Assembly: GCA_942491185.1 (NCBI GenBank)
Contig: CALOAB010000025.1
Span: 36,876-100,875, forward strand
From: SLRI01 sp942491185
Lineage (GTDB): Bacteria > Pseudomonadota > Alphaproteobacteria > Geminicoccales > Geminicoccaceae
Direction of reading: 5' to 3'
Length of the DNA: 64,000 bases
This document shows, piece by piece, positions 16,665 through 26,087 of this stretch; position 1 is the first letter of the stretch; each line of letters starts with the position of its first letter. The notes under the pieces were generated by a model. The model was not told the DNA's origin, ran no database searches, and worked only from the letters and a program-made list of their open reading frames with translations. The position numbers and the translations under genes were made by a program.

Positions 16665-17692
16665 TGACGGCCTCCTGCCGCAGCGCGGCGAGCTTCGGGC
16701 AGGATCAGCTTCGTGGGATGCGCCTCGGCGCGGGCGTTGATGATCACCGCAGTCAGAATGGCGGCACCGGCGATCGCCATCTGCCAGAAGGGCGAGACCT
16801 GCATGGTCGGCAGCGCATTGACGATGACGCCCAGGAAGAGGGCGCCGAGCAACGTGCCGGGCACCGTGCCGACGCCGCCGCCGATCGACACACCGCCGAT
16901 GACGCAGGCGGCGACCACGGTCAGCTCGTAGCCGAGTGCTATCTCCGAGTAGGCGACGCCGTAGCGGGCAACCCAGAGATAGCCCGCGACGCCGGCGATG
17001 GCGCCGGCGATGGCATAGACCAGCACCTGGTAGCGCTCGAGCACGAGGCCGCAATAGCGCGCCGCCTCGGGGTTGCCGCCGACGGCGTAGATGCCGCGGC
17101 CGGTGCGGGTGCGGGTCAGGAAGAGCTGCATGGCGATGGCGACGGCGACGGCAATCCAAAAGACGCTGGAGAGGCCGAGAAACGAGAGCCTGGGGAAGGC
17201 GGCGAAGGTCTGGCCCATCTCGCTGGCATTCACCTGGTCACCGCCGCCGATCACCACGATCATGCCGCGGAAGATCGAGAGCGTGCCCAGCGTGACGACG
17301 ATGGGCGGAATGCCGATGCCGCCGATGGCGAGGCCGTTCAGCAGGCCGAGCAGGGTGCCGATCACCAGGCTGATGGCGATGTAGACGACGGCCGGCAGGT
17401 CCGGGCCGTATTGGCCGACCAGTGCTGTCAGCATGCCGGTGAGCGCCAGGTTGGCAGCGATCGAGAGATCGATGCCGCGGGTCAGGATGACCACCATCTG
17501 GGCCAGTGCCAGCATGAAGAGGAGTGCCGTGTCGTCGAGCACACCCAGGAGACTCTGGCCCTGGACAAAGGCCGGCGCGTAGACGCCGATGGCGGCGACC
17601 ATGAGCACGATACCGATCGCCAGGAACGCCTCGCGGTAAGCGAGCATCCAGCTCACTGGTGCACCATCGGGCTGGCGGGTACGCCGGGCCAA
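16661..17692 (-). CDS. Sugar ABC transporter permease (RbsC/RhaP family), first subunit
   Basis: A 343-aa permease paired with the following gene. It shows the family landmarks AQMVVILTRGIDLSIAAN and CVIGGVSIGGGVGTVPGT, and about nine hydrophobic segments. The start is uncertain: a TTG at 17692, a GTG at 17656 and an ATG at 17647 are all in frame before the first membrane segment. The gene lies 100 bp downstream of the ATPase gene in the same direction. Homology to the other permease is at family level only. Confidence 0.85.
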   Translation of the reverse strand: MARRTRQPDGAPVSWMLAYREAFLAIGIVLMVAAIGVYAPAFVQGQSLLGVLDDTALLFMLALAQMVVILTRGIDLSIAANLALTGMLTALVGQYGPDLPAVVYIAISLVIGTLLGLLNGLAIGGIGIPPIVVTLGTLSIFRGMIVVIGGGDQVNASEMGQTFAAFPRLSFLGLSSVFWIAVAVAIAMQLFLTRTRTGRGIYAVGGNPEAARYCGLVLERYQVLVYAIAGAIAGVAGYLWVARYGVAYSEIALGYELTVVAACVIGGVSIGGGVGTVPGTLLGALFLGVIVNALPTMQVSPFWQMAIAGAAILTAVIINARAEAHPTKLILPEARRAAAGGRQ

Positions 17693-17792
17693 TGCGGCGA
17701 AGCATCAGCCAACCCGAGCGTCCTGGTTGGTATCCAGGCCCGCTTGTTGATGAAGGGCCCGCATGACGAAGAATACGTGGACACACTGTGTC

Positions 17793-19292
17793 TCATGCAG
17801 CGCGATCCTCGCCGCGGGCACCGGTGGCGGCAGCGACGATCGCTTCGGCGGACCAGGCGCCGCGGTCGAACGCGGCCACGATGCGGCCCTCGTGCATGAC
17901 GAGGATGCGATCAGCCAGGCCCATCACCTCGGGCAGCTCCGATGTCACGAGAATGACCGCGAGGCCGGCCTCGGCGAGCTCGCCGATGAAGTCGTGGACG
18001 GCGGCCTTGGAGCCGATGTCGATGCCCTTGGTCGGCTCGTCCAGGATGATGACCTCAGGCCTCGTGGCGAGCCACTTGGCGATCACCACCTTCTGCTGGT
18101 TGCCGCCCGAGAGCTCGGCCACCTGCTGGTCCCAGCTCGAGGCCTTGATCGCCAGGCGTGAGCCCAGGCTGCGGGTCGCCTCGCGCTCGGCCAGCGTCGA
18201 CAGGAACCAGCCCTTCACGTAGCGGGCGAGCGAGGCCAGCGTGGTGTTGGCGCGAATGCTGAGCGGCAGGACGGCGCCTTGATGCTGGCGGTCCTCCGGC
18301 ACGTAGGCGATGCCGGCGGCAATGGCGTCGCCGGGCTCGTGGATGTCGATCGGCGCCCCGTTCAGCTTGATCTGGCCCTGGGTCGGGCGGCCGAGCCCGA
18401 AGACGCACTGCATCGCCTCCGAGCGACCAGCACCGACGAGGCCATAGAAGCCCAGGATCTCGCCCTTCTTGAGCGTGAAGGAGAGGTCGGCGAACTCGGT
18501 GGCGTTGGCGAGGCCCTCGACCTCGAGCACGGTCTCGCCGATGGCGACGTCGCGCTTGGGAAAGACCTGGTCGATGGGCCGGCCGACCATCAGCCGCACC
18601 AGGTCCGGCTCGCTCACCTCGGCCGTCTCGCCTTCGCCGACCTTCTTGCCGTCGCGCAGGCAGACCCAGCGGTCGGAGACCCGGAAGATCTCATCGAACT
18701 TGTGGCTGATGAAGAGGATGGCGCGGCCTTCCTCCTTGAGCTGCTCGACCAGCTTGAACAGCTCGCCGATCTCGTGGCGCGACAGCGACGCGGTCGGCTC
18801 GTCCATGATGATGACATTGGCCTCGTGGCTGAGTGCCCTGGCAATCTCCACCATGTGCTTTTGCGCCACCGAGAGCTTCTTCAGCAGTGTCTCGGCGGTG
18901 AAATCGGCATCGATGCGCTGGAGCAGCGCCGTCGTTCGCTCCTGCATCGAGGTGCGGTCGATCAGCCGGCCGCCGGGCATGTGGCCCATGAAGATGTTCT
19001 CAGCCACCGACAGCTCGTCGAACATCACCGTTTCCTGGTGGATCGCGGCGATGCCGGCGGCCCAGGAATCGCGGGGGCTGGCGAAGCTGCAGTGCTTGCC
19101 GCTCACCTCGATGGTGCCGCCGTCCGGGCTGTAGATGCCGGTCAGGATCTTGACGATGGTCGACTTGCCGGCACCGTTCTCGCCGATCAGGGCCGTGACC
19201 TTCGCCGGCTCGAGCGTCAGCGACACGTCGTCGAGCGCCTGCACGCCCGGAAAGCCTTTCGAGATGCTCGTCAGCGAGAGGACCGGGGCCAT
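17793..19292 (-). CDS. Sugar ABC transporter ATP-binding protein with two nucleotide-binding domains (RbsA/RhaT family)
   Basis: A 499-aa tandem ATPase. Domain 1: Walker A GENGAGKST, signature-like LSVAQKHMVEIARAL, Walker B VIIMDEPTASL. Domain 2: a degenerate Walker A (FYGLVGAGRSEAM), a good signature LSGGNQQKVVIAKWL and Walker B VIILDEPTKGID. This asymmetry is normal for the RbsA family. The ATG at 19292 fits the conserved start (LSLTSISKGFPGVQAL); a start 12 codons earlier is possible but adds no conserved residues. It sits between the binding protein and the permeases. Confidence 0.9.
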   Translation of the reverse strand: MAPVLSLTSISKGFPGVQALDDVSLTLEPAKVTALIGENGAGKSTIVKILTGIYSPDGGTIEVSGKHCSFASPRDSWAAGIAAIHQETVMFDELSVAENIFMGHMPGGRLIDRTSMQERTTALLQRIDADFTAETLLKKLSVAQKHMVEIARALSHEANVIIMDEPTASLSRHEIGELFKLVEQLKEEGRAILFISHKFDEIFRVSDRWVCLRDGKKVGEGETAEVSEPDLVRLMVGRPIDQVFPKRDVAIGETVLEVEGLANATEFADLSFTLKKGEILGFYGLVGAGRSEAMQCVFGLGRPTQGQIKLNGAPIDIHEPGDAIAAGIAYVPEDRQHQGAVLPLSIRANTTLASLARYVKGWFLSTLAEREATRSLGSRLAIKASSWDQQVAELSGGNQQKVVIAKWLATRPEVIILDEPTKGIDIGSKAAVHDFIGELAEAGLAVILVTSELPEVMGLADRILVMHEGRIVAAFDRGAWSAEAIVAAATGARGEDRAA

Positions 19293-19327
19293 GGCTCTTT
19301 TCTTGGTTCCGCCGTCAACACGTGGCA

Positions 19328-19363
19328 AGCGGGCCGGAGACGATCTCGCGCCGCCGGCCCGCT
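19328..19363 (-). promoter_or_regulatory. Intercistronic hairpin downstream of the binding-protein gene
   Basis: Perfect 10-bp inverted repeat: AGCGGGCCGG at 19328-19337 and CCGGCCCGCT at 19354-19363, with a 16-base loop and no T-run. It lies between the binding-protein stop (19373) and the ATPase start (19292). Such hairpins often protect the upstream mRNA so that the binding protein is made in excess. Function is inferred from position. Confidence 0.5.
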
Positions 19364-19372
19364 GCCCAACGA

Positions 19373-20401
19373 TCAGAAGATTTCGGCGAATTCCTCGACG
19401 TTATCGGCATCGAAGGTGAAGGGCTCGCCCATCACCGCATCGCCATTGGCGATGACCGTGGTCTCGCCCATGCGGCCCATGTTGAGCACAGAACCCTCGG
19501 CCGTGTCGGCGCCGCCCAGAATGTCGGCCATGATCATGGTCGAGGCGTAGCCGTAGTCCACCGGGTTCCAGATGGCGAAGGTATCGGTGGCGCCGGCGAG
19601 GACGGCGGCCTTCATCTCGGACGGCAGGCCGAGGCCGGTGATGTAGACCTGACCGACCAGGCCTTCGTCCATGATCGCCTTGGCACCGGAGCGGATGCCG
19701 ATGGTGGTGGGCGAGATCACGCCCTTGAGGTTGGGGTGCGCCTTCACCAGTGCTTGCATCTCGCGGTAGCTCTTGTCGTCCTGGTCGTCGCCGTAGACCG
19801 TCGCGACCAGCGGCATGTTGGCGTATTTCGGATCCTTCCATTCCTCCTTCATGAACTCGATCCAGGTGTTCTGGTTGGTCATGGTGGAGGCGGCCGAGAG
19901 GATCGCGACCTCGCCTTCGTAGTTCAGCGTCTCGCCGATCATCTGCACCTGCTTCGCACCGATGAACTCGTCGGAGGAGGCGGCGAGGTGAACGAGGCGG
20001 CCTTCCGGTGCGATGGCGCTGTCGAACGACATCATCATGATGCCGCGCTCGGCTGCCTTCTTGCCGACGGGCACCAGCGCGTTGGCGTCGTTGGCCGAGA
20101 CGATGATGCCGTCCACGCGCTGGGCGATCAGCGAGTCGATGACGGCGATCTGGTCCTCGGGCGTGGGCTTGGTGGGTGCCGTGTAGATGATCTCGATGCC
20201 GCCGACCTCGTCGGCCGCCTGCTGGGCGCCGGCGGCGCAGGCGTCGAAATAGCTGTTGCCGAGGTTCTTCACGACCATGGCGATGCGCTTGTCGGCGGCG
20301 AAGGCACGGCGGCCGAGGCCGACGGGCAGCGCCAGGGCGGCACCGCCGAGTGCCAGGGTCTTGGTGAGCTGACGGCGATTGGGACGCAAGAAGGTGGTCA
20401 T
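19373..20401 (-). CDS. Sugar ABC transporter substrate-binding protein (periplasmic-binding family 4, RhaS-like)
   Basis: A 342-aa exported binding protein. The N-terminus carries RRQLTKTLALGGAALALPVG, a twin-arginine-like signal without the full SRRxFLK consensus, cleaved near AFA-ADK. The mature part begins with IAMVVKNLGNSYFDACAAGA and shows the family's IISANDANALVP-type hinge (GIIVSANDANALVPVGKKAA) and TIGIRSGAKAIMDEGLVG. The closest remembered relatives are rhamnose-binding proteins of rhizobia, but autoinducer-2 and other sugar binders look alike. Ribosome site AGGGAGAT lies about 9 bases before the ATG. It is the first gene of the importer operon and divergent from the aminotransferase gene. 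Confidence 0.87.
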   Translation of the reverse strand: MTTFLRPNRRQLTKTLALGGAALALPVGLGRRAFAADKRIAMVVKNLGNSYFDACAAGAQQAADEVGGIEIIYTAPTKPTPEDQIAVIDSLIAQRVDGIIVSANDANALVPVGKKAAERGIMMMSFDSAIAPEGRLVHLAASSDEFIGAKQVQMIGETLNYEGEVAILSAASTMTNQNTWIEFMKEEWKDPKYANMPLVATVYGDDQDDKSYREMQALVKAHPNLKGVISPTTIGIRSGAKAIMDEGLVGQVYITGLGLPSEMKAAVLAGATDTFAIWNPVDYGYASTMIMADILGGADTAEGSVLNMGRMGETTVIANGDAVMGEPFTFDADNVEEFAEIF

Positions 20402-20411
20402 TGCTAGCAAT
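20400..20411. promoter_or_regulatory. 12-bp palindrome overlapping the binding-protein start codon
   Basis: ATTGCTAGCAAT is a perfect palindrome between the ribosome site and the start codon of the binding-protein gene, in the 132-bp divergent region shared with the aminotransferase gene. It could be an operator for the nearby DeoR-type repressor or a small RNA hairpin affecting translation. The evidence is position and symmetry only; a 12-bp palindrome can occur by chance. Confidence 0.25.
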
Positions 20412-20533
20412 CTCCCTGATTGGTTTGTGCCGTTCCTTACGACGCGGCCACGGTTGTGGCTAGTCTCCACCGCCGATCGCACTTGTCGCAATATCGTTCC
20501 ACGCCTACTCAAGAGCCGAAGGGCGGGTCGCGC

Positions 20534-21851
20534 ATGCAGCCGAGGCAGATACTCGATCTCAACGCCTTCCAGCCGGCGACGACGGCCGTCAGGAGACCCA
20601 GCCGTCCAGGCGCTGATCGAGCGGCGGATCGCCAATCTCGGGCCGGTCTCGGTCCTCTTCTACGACGAGCCCTTGCACATCGTTCGAGGCGATGGGGTCT
20701 GGCTGGTCGCCGCCGACGGCCGCCGTTATCTCGACGTCTACAACAACGTGCCGTCGGTCGGGCACTGCCACCCGCGCGTGGTGGATGCCATCGCGCGCCA
20801 GGCGGCTGTGCTCAATGTCCACAACCGCTATCTGAGCGAGATCACCGAGCTTTATGTCGAGCGGCTGAAGGCGCTGCTGCCGCAATCGCTGGCCAATATC
20901 GCGCTCACCTGCAGCGGCAGCGAGGCCAACGACCTGGCGCTTCGCCTGGCGCGCCACGCGACCGCCAAGACCGGGGTCATCGTCACGTCGGCCGCCTATC
21001 ACGGCAACACCGCAGCCGTGATCGAGATCTCACCCTCGGCCTTCAAGCACGCCCAGCCGCCGGCGCATGTCCGGACCGTCCCACCGCCCGGCTCGGCACA
21101 CTACGGCGCCGATATCGCGACCGGGTTCGCAGCAGCGGTCGAGGCGGCCGCGGCCTCGCTCGACAAGGCTGGATATGGCGTTGCCGCCCTGGTCTGCGAC
21201 TCGATCTTCTCCAGCGACGGGGTCTTCGCCGAGCCGCGCGGGTTTCTGGCGCCGGCGGTGGCGGCGGTCAGACGTGCGGGAGGGCTCTACATCGCGGATG
21301 AGGTGCAGCCCGGGTTCGCGCGCACCGGCGAGGCGTTCTGGGGCTTTGCCCGGCACGGGCTCGAGCCCGACATGGTGACGATGGGCAAGCCCATGGGCAA
21401 CGGCTTCCCGACCGCGGGCCTCGCCACCCGGCCCGACCTCATGGCGCCGTACTTCGCCGATTTCGGCTACTTCAACACGTTCGGCGGAACCCCGGTCGCG
21501 GCGGCGGCAGGGCTCGCCGTGCTCGACGTCATCGCCGACGAGCGCCTGCAGGAGAACGCGCTCTCGACCGGCGGCTACCTCAAGGAGCGGCTCGAGGCGC
21601 TGGCGGTGACGCGTCCGGCGATCGCTGCGGTCCGCGGCGCCGGGCTCTTCTTCGGTGTGTCGCTGGCGCGGGGCGGCGTGCCCGATGCGGCACTGGCTCG
21701 ACGGGTGATGAACGGGCTGCGCCAGCGCGGCATCCTGATCGGTGCTGCCGGCCAGCACGGCGACGTCTTGAAGATCCGCCCGCCGCTGCCGTTCCAGCCC
21801 GAGCATGTCGATCACCTCGTCGACGCGCTGGCCGAGGTTCTGGAAGACTAG
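20534..21851 (+). pseudogene. Class III (PLP-dependent) aminotransferase, frameshifted near the N-terminus
   Basis: PLP-dependent aminotransferase of fold type I, class III. The large intact frame shows YLDVYNNVPSVGHCHPRVV, TCSGSEANDLALRLARH, IADEVQPGFARTGEAFWGF (Asp of the PLP pocket) and MGKPMGNGFPTAGLATR with the PLP Lys. Its N-terminus, MQPRQILDLNAFQPATT starting at ATG 20534, is in another frame, and both frames meet between about 20585 and 20597. Only a one-base shift would restore a normal protein of about 440 aa. It may be a sequencing indel; if real, a shorter protein from an internal start could still fold. It is divergent from the importer and converges on the DeoR gene with a 4-base overlap at the stops. 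Confidence 0.8.
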
Positions 21852-22618
21852 AGATTGCGGCGCTTGTGGCGGACCTCGATGCCGGCCTTGGCGAAGATGT
21901 CGGCGAAGGGCTGCGGCGGGGCGCGGTTGGTCACGACGGCAGGCGAGGTTTCCAGCTCGAAGGTGCGGATCGAGGCGTGGCGGCCGAACTTGCTGTCGTC
22001 GGCGAGCAGCACCGGCCGTCGCGTCTGCTCGACCAGGACCCGGCGCAGCTCCGATTCCTCGTCCGCATAGTCCATCCAGCCATAGCGCGGGTCGCAGGCC
22101 GCGATGCCCATGAAGACGGCATCGAAGACGAAGCGGCGGACGAACGCCACGGTGTCGCCGCCGACCAGCGCGTTGTCGTTGGCGCGCACCCAGCCGGGCG
22201 TCGTCTTGACCTTGAGGCCGGGCGCCTGGGCCAGCATTGCTGCGATGTCGAGCGAGTTGGTCATGACCGTGAGCCGGCGCGCATCGGTGAGCGTGCGGGC
22301 GAAGGCCATCGGCGTCGAGCCCGTGTCGATGAAGATCGACATGCCGTCCTCGACCATCTCACGCGCAATGACGGCCAGCTTCGCCTTCTCGCGCGACTTG
22401 ATCCGCGAGCGGACGACGATCGGCTGCTCCTTGTCGGGCCGGAACAGGACCGCACCGCCATGCACCCGGCGCAGCCGGCCGGCAGCCTCCAGCGAGGCCA
22501 GGTCGCGGCGGACGGTCTCCGGGCTGACGCCGAGCGTGCCCGCGATCTCGCCGACCGCGACCCGGCCGTCACGCTCCAGCGCGTGGAGGATCGATTGCTC
22601 GCGGACAGCGCTCAGCAT
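21848..22618 (-). CDS. DeoR-family transcriptional repressor
   Basis: A 256-aa sugar-phosphate-responsive repressor. The N-terminal winged helix contains REQSILHALERDGRVAVGEI and the recognition helix LGVSPETVRRDLASLE, followed by RLRRVHGGAVL, the DeoR signature. The C-terminal effector domain shows IFIDTGSTPMAFARTL and LVGGDTVAFVRRFVFD. It lies 15 bp downstream of the GMC oxidoreductase gene, on the same strand, and next to the importer, so it probably controls this catabolic set. In rhizobia the rhamnose operon is also governed by a DeoR protein, which is suggestive only. Confidence 0.88.
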   Translation of the reverse strand: MLSAVREQSILHALERDGRVAVGEIAGTLGVSPETVRRDLASLEAAGRLRRVHGGAVLFRPDKEQPIVVRSRIKSREKAKLAVIAREMVEDGMSIFIDTGSTPMAFARTLTDARRLTVMTNSLDIAAMLAQAPGLKVKTTPGWVRANDNALVGGDTVAFVRRFVFDAVFMGIAACDPRYGWMDYADEESELRRVLVEQTRRPVLLADDSKFGRHASIRTFELETSPAVVTNRAPPQPFADIFAKAGIEVRHKRRNL

Positions 22619-22633
22619 GGCGGCGGCCCTGGC

Positions 22634-24237
22634 TCAGGCGCCGCCGCGCTCGGCCCGCATCAGCCGCTCGGCCATCATCTCGGCGATCATGATGGTCGTG
22701 AAGTTGGTGTTGGCCTTGCAGTCGGCCGGCATGATCGAGGCGTCGATGACGCGAAGCCCGGCGATGCCGCGCACCCGGCAATCGGGGTCGACCACGCTTT
22801 TGCCGTCGTCGAAGTCGAAGGCGCCCATCCGGCAGCTGCCGGCACCGTGCTGGGCGTCCGAGCAGTCGGTGAGGATCCACTCGTCCAGCTCGCCATCGGG
22901 CGCGTCGGCCAGGTCCGCGATCGGGCGGCCGGTATTGCCGAGGCTGACCTCGCGGCAGCGGCTCGGTGACGGCGTCCTGCTGGCCGATCGCCATCAGCCG
23001 GCGGGCACCGTCCCGGAGCCGTGCCAGATCGCGCGCGTCGTCCAGCATGTTGAGCTCGACCACGGGCTGGTGGCGCGGGTCGGGGGAGGCGAGGCGCACC
23101 GAGCCGCGCGAATGCGCCTCGAAGAGCGCGCAGTGAATGCCGGCCTCGCCGAACTGCGCCATGTCCTGGGCGACGCCGACGCCGCCGTGGTTCATGGCGA
23201 AGAAGATCATGTCGGAGAAGGTGCCGCCCGGCAGGTTCGAGCTGTACTTGACGCAGCAATTGGTGTGGCGGTCGTCGACCCCGGTCGGCCTGAGCGCGTC
23301 CTTCAGCTTGAGCTCGAGGCGGACGAAGGGATGGTCGAACATGCCGTCGCCGACCGGCAGGTCGCGCACGACGTCGATGCCGTGGCCCGTGAGGTGAGCC
23401 GCCGGGCCGATGCCGGAGCGCATCAGGATCGGCGGGCTGTGGATGGCGCCGGCCGCCAGCAGCAGCTCGCCGCCGGGGGCGAGGTCGAAGCTGGACCGGC
23501 CCTTCGGGACCAATGGCCGCGATGCCCGTGGCCTTGCCCTGGTCGATGAGCACGCGGTCGGCGAGCATGCCGCCCTTGATCTCGAGATTGGGCCGGCTGC
23601 GGGCCGGCTCGAGATAGCCGTCATTGCTGGAGACGCGTTTGCCGTCCCGGCTGTTGATGGCGTAGGTCGTGACCCCTTCGGCGTCCGGCGCGTTGAGGTC
23701 GTCGGTCCAGGGGTAGCCCAGCGCCAGGGCCGCATCGCGCAGCGCCTGGTCGACGGGGCCCCAGTCCTGTTGCGGCGTGCGGTAGACGGGGATCGGGCCG
23801 GAGCGCCCGTGGTGCGGCTGATCGGCGAAGTCGAGGTCGGTCTCGAGCCGGTTGAAGCCCTTGAGCACATGCGCCGCCGACCAGCCCTCGCAGCCCTGCT
23901 CGGCCCATTGGTCGAAGGCGTCGAGGACGCCGCGAATGGCGATCTGGCCGTTGATCGCGGTGCTGCCGCCGACGCCCCGGCCGCGCCAGTAGATGCGCTG
24001 CTCCTGGCGCTTGGTGCGGCGCGCCATCAGCTCGGGCCACATGTAGACGGCCTGGAACTCGGCCGGGAGGATGATGTTGAAGGGGTTCGGGCTCGCCATC
24101 TCGGGCGGCTGCTCGGCCGAGCGGTAGTCCGGGCCGGCCTCCAGCAACAGGACCCGCGTGCTCGGGTTCTCGCTCAGCCGTGCGGCGAGCGCTGCACCTG
24201 CCGCCCCGGCGCCGACGATGATGTAGTCCCAGGCCAT
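22634..24237 (-). pseudogene. GMC-family FAD-dependent oxidoreductase (choline dehydrogenase-like), two frameshifts
   Basis: FAD-dependent alcohol/choline dehydrogenase family. The 5' part starts at ATG 24237 with WDYIIVGAGAAGAALAARL (FAD-binding GxGxxG) and WRGRGVGGSTAINGQIAIRG. Near 23510 homology moves to a second frame (FDLAPGGELLLAAGAIHSP, MRSGIGPAAHL). Near 22960 it moves to a third frame, which carries the active-site end (HGAGSCRMGAFD, then IDASIMPADCKANTNFTTI). Both shifts are single-base and the protein is otherwise complete at about 533 aa, so sequencing error is as likely as decay. Its neighbours are a dual ABC ATPase gene upstream and the DeoR gene downstream. With the aminotransferase it suggests oxidation and transamination of an imported polyol or amino-polyol. 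Confidence 0.82.
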
Positions 24238-24263
24238 TGGTCCTCCTCCCCAAGAAGCGCCGA

Positions 24264-26087
24264 TCAGGCCGCCTCACCCTGCGCTTCACCGAGCCAGCAG
24301 GCGGCGAAGCGGCCGTGGCCCCTGGTGGTCAATCCCGGCTCGGCAGCACAGACCGGCATGGCGTGCGGGCAGCGGGCGGCGAAGCTGCAGCCCGTCGGCA
24401 AATCGATCGGGCTCGGCGGCTCGCCCTCCAGCAGGCAGTCCTCGGTCCGGTAGGGCTTCTCCTCCAGCGTCGGCACGGCCGAGAGCAGAGCGCGCGTGTA
24501 GGGATGGGCCGGATCGAAGAAGACGCTCCTGGTATCGGCGAGCTCGACCACCTTGCCCAGATACATGACGGCGATCCGCGTGCAGACGCGGCGCACCATG
24601 GCGAGGTCGTGGCTGATGAACAGGTAGGTGAAGCCGTGCCGCGCCTGCAGGCTCTCGAAGAGGTCGAGCAGCCGCGCCTGCTCCATCGGATCGAGGGCCG
24701 AAAGGGTCTCGTCGAGGATGAGCAGCTCGGGCTCGAGCACGAGGGCGCGGGCGATGTTCACCCGTTGGCGCTGGCCGGCGCTCATGCCGATCGGCAAGCG
24801 CTCGCGTGCCGCGGGGCTGAGCCCGACCTCGGCCATGACCTCGTCGACCTTCTCGGCGATCTCCCGGCGGCCGCGGCCACCGTGAATCTCCAACGGTAAC
24901 GCGATGCTCCGGCCGATCGGCAGGTTCGGCGGCAGGCAGTTGAAGGGGTCCTGCAACAGCAGCTGGAAGCCCTTGCGCATCGCCAGCAGCTCGGCCTTGC
25001 TCATGGCGGCGATATCACGGCCCTTGAACGTGATCCGCCCCTCGTCCGGCTGCTCGACCCAGCTCAGCAGCCTGGAAAGCGTGGACTTGCCGCAGCCGGA
25101 TTCGCCGACGAGGCCCAGATTCTCGCCATGGTGCACGTCGAAGGTGACGCCGCGCACCGCCTTCACCGCCTGGGTGCCGAAGAACCGCGTGCGATCGGGG
25201 ACGACATAGGTCTTGGTGACGTCCTCGACGGAAAGGATGACGTTGGGGTCGGTCGCCGCCTCGGCCGGCGGCGGTGGGGTGCCCCAGATCAGTGGGTTGC
25301 GGGTGATCAGATCGCGGCTGTAGGCGGTCTCCGGTGCCCGGATCAGGCGCTCGGGCGTGCTGCGCTCGACGATCTTGCCCTTGGACAGCACGATCAGCTC
25401 GTCGGCGATGTCCGAGACCACGGGCAGCGAGGTCGAGATGAAGACGATGCCGGCCGAGAGGTCGGAGCGCAGCTCGTGCAGCAGCCGCATGATCTGCGCT
25501 GCGACCGTGACGTCGAGCGGCTGGGTGATGTTGTCGCAAACCAGGAAGGCCGGATCGGAGGCGAGCGCGTCGACGATCATCGCCCGCTGCAGCATGCCGC
25601 CGGAATACTGGTGCGGGAACTCGTCGAAGCGGCGTTTGGCCGAGGGGATGTGCACCAGGTCCAAGAGCTCGAGCACGCGCCGCTTGGCGTCGGCGCGGCC
25701 GATCTCGGGGCGGACGGCCCGGACCTTCTCGACGATCTGGATGCCGACCGGATAGGTCGGATCGAAGCTGTTGCCGGGGTCGGCGCCGATATAGCCCACA
25801 GCACTGCCGCGCAGCAGGCGGCGGGCCTCGGCCGGCATCGCCAGCAGGTCCTGGCCGCGAAACTGCACGCTGCCGCCGGCGACGGCCAAGGGCTCGCCGA
25901 CCCAGCCGACCAGCGCCTTCGCCAGCACCGTCTTGCCCGAGCCGCTCTCGCCGACAATGCCGAGGACCGCCCGCTCCTCGAGGCCGAGGCTGACATCCTC
26001 GAGCACCGGTGCCCGCTTGCCGTCGCGGACGAGGTCGATGCTGAGGCCGGTCACGTTGAGCAATGGCTCGGGCAACGGCTCGGCCAC
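24264..26087 (-). CDS. Dipeptide/oligopeptide-type ABC transporter, fused dual ATP-binding protein
   Basis: A 607-aa protein joining two OppD/OppF-type ATPases. Domain 1: Walker A GESGSGKTVL, and QYSGGMLQRAMIVDAL in place of the usual signature. Its Walker B region reads FLVCDNITQPLDV, where the normal DEPT is DNIT, so the catalytic Glu is missing. Domain 2: GESGCGKSTL, signature MSAGQRQRVNIARAL and LLILDETLSALD, followed by the oligopeptide-transporter C-terminal Cys-rich segment (CSFAARCPHAMPVC). One site thus looks catalytically weak, an asymmetry worth noting. The GTG start at 26087 shares one base with the permease stop (TAGTG). Confidence 0.87.
   Translation of the reverse strand: MAEPLPEPLLNVTGLSIDLVRDGKRAPVLEDVSLGLEERAVLGIVGESGSGKTVLAKALVGWVGEPLAVAGGSVQFRGQDLLAMPAEARRLLRGSAVGYIGADPGNSFDPTYPVGIQIVEKVRAVRPEIGRADAKRRVLELLDLVHIPSAKRRFDEFPHQYSGGMLQRAMIVDALASDPAFLVCDNITQPLDVTVAAQIMRLLHELRSDLSAGIVFISTSLPVVSDIADELIVLSKGKIVERSTPERLIRAPETAYSRDLITRNPLIWGTPPPPAEAATDPNVILSVEDVTKTYVVPDRTRFFGTQAVKAVRGVTFDVHHGENLGLVGESGCGKSTLSRLLSWVEQPDEGRITFKGRDIAAMSKAELLAMRKGFQLLLQDPFNCLPPNLPIGRSIALPLEIHGGRGRREIAEKVDEVMAEVGLSPAARERLPIGMSAGQRQRVNIARALVLEPELLILDETLSALDPMEQARLLDLFESLQARHGFTYLFISHDLAMVRRVCTRIAVMYLGKVVELADTRSVFFDPAHPYTRALLSAVPTLEEKPYRTEDCLLEGEPPSPIDLPTGCSFAARCPHAMPVCAAEPGLTTRGHGRFAACWLGEAQGEAA

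Noticed and set aside
15636..20401. Naming the importer as a rhamnose transporter (rhaSTPQ)
   Set aside because: Family resemblance is good, but no rhamnose catabolic enzymes accompany it, and neighbouring aminotransferase and GMC genes point to another substrate.
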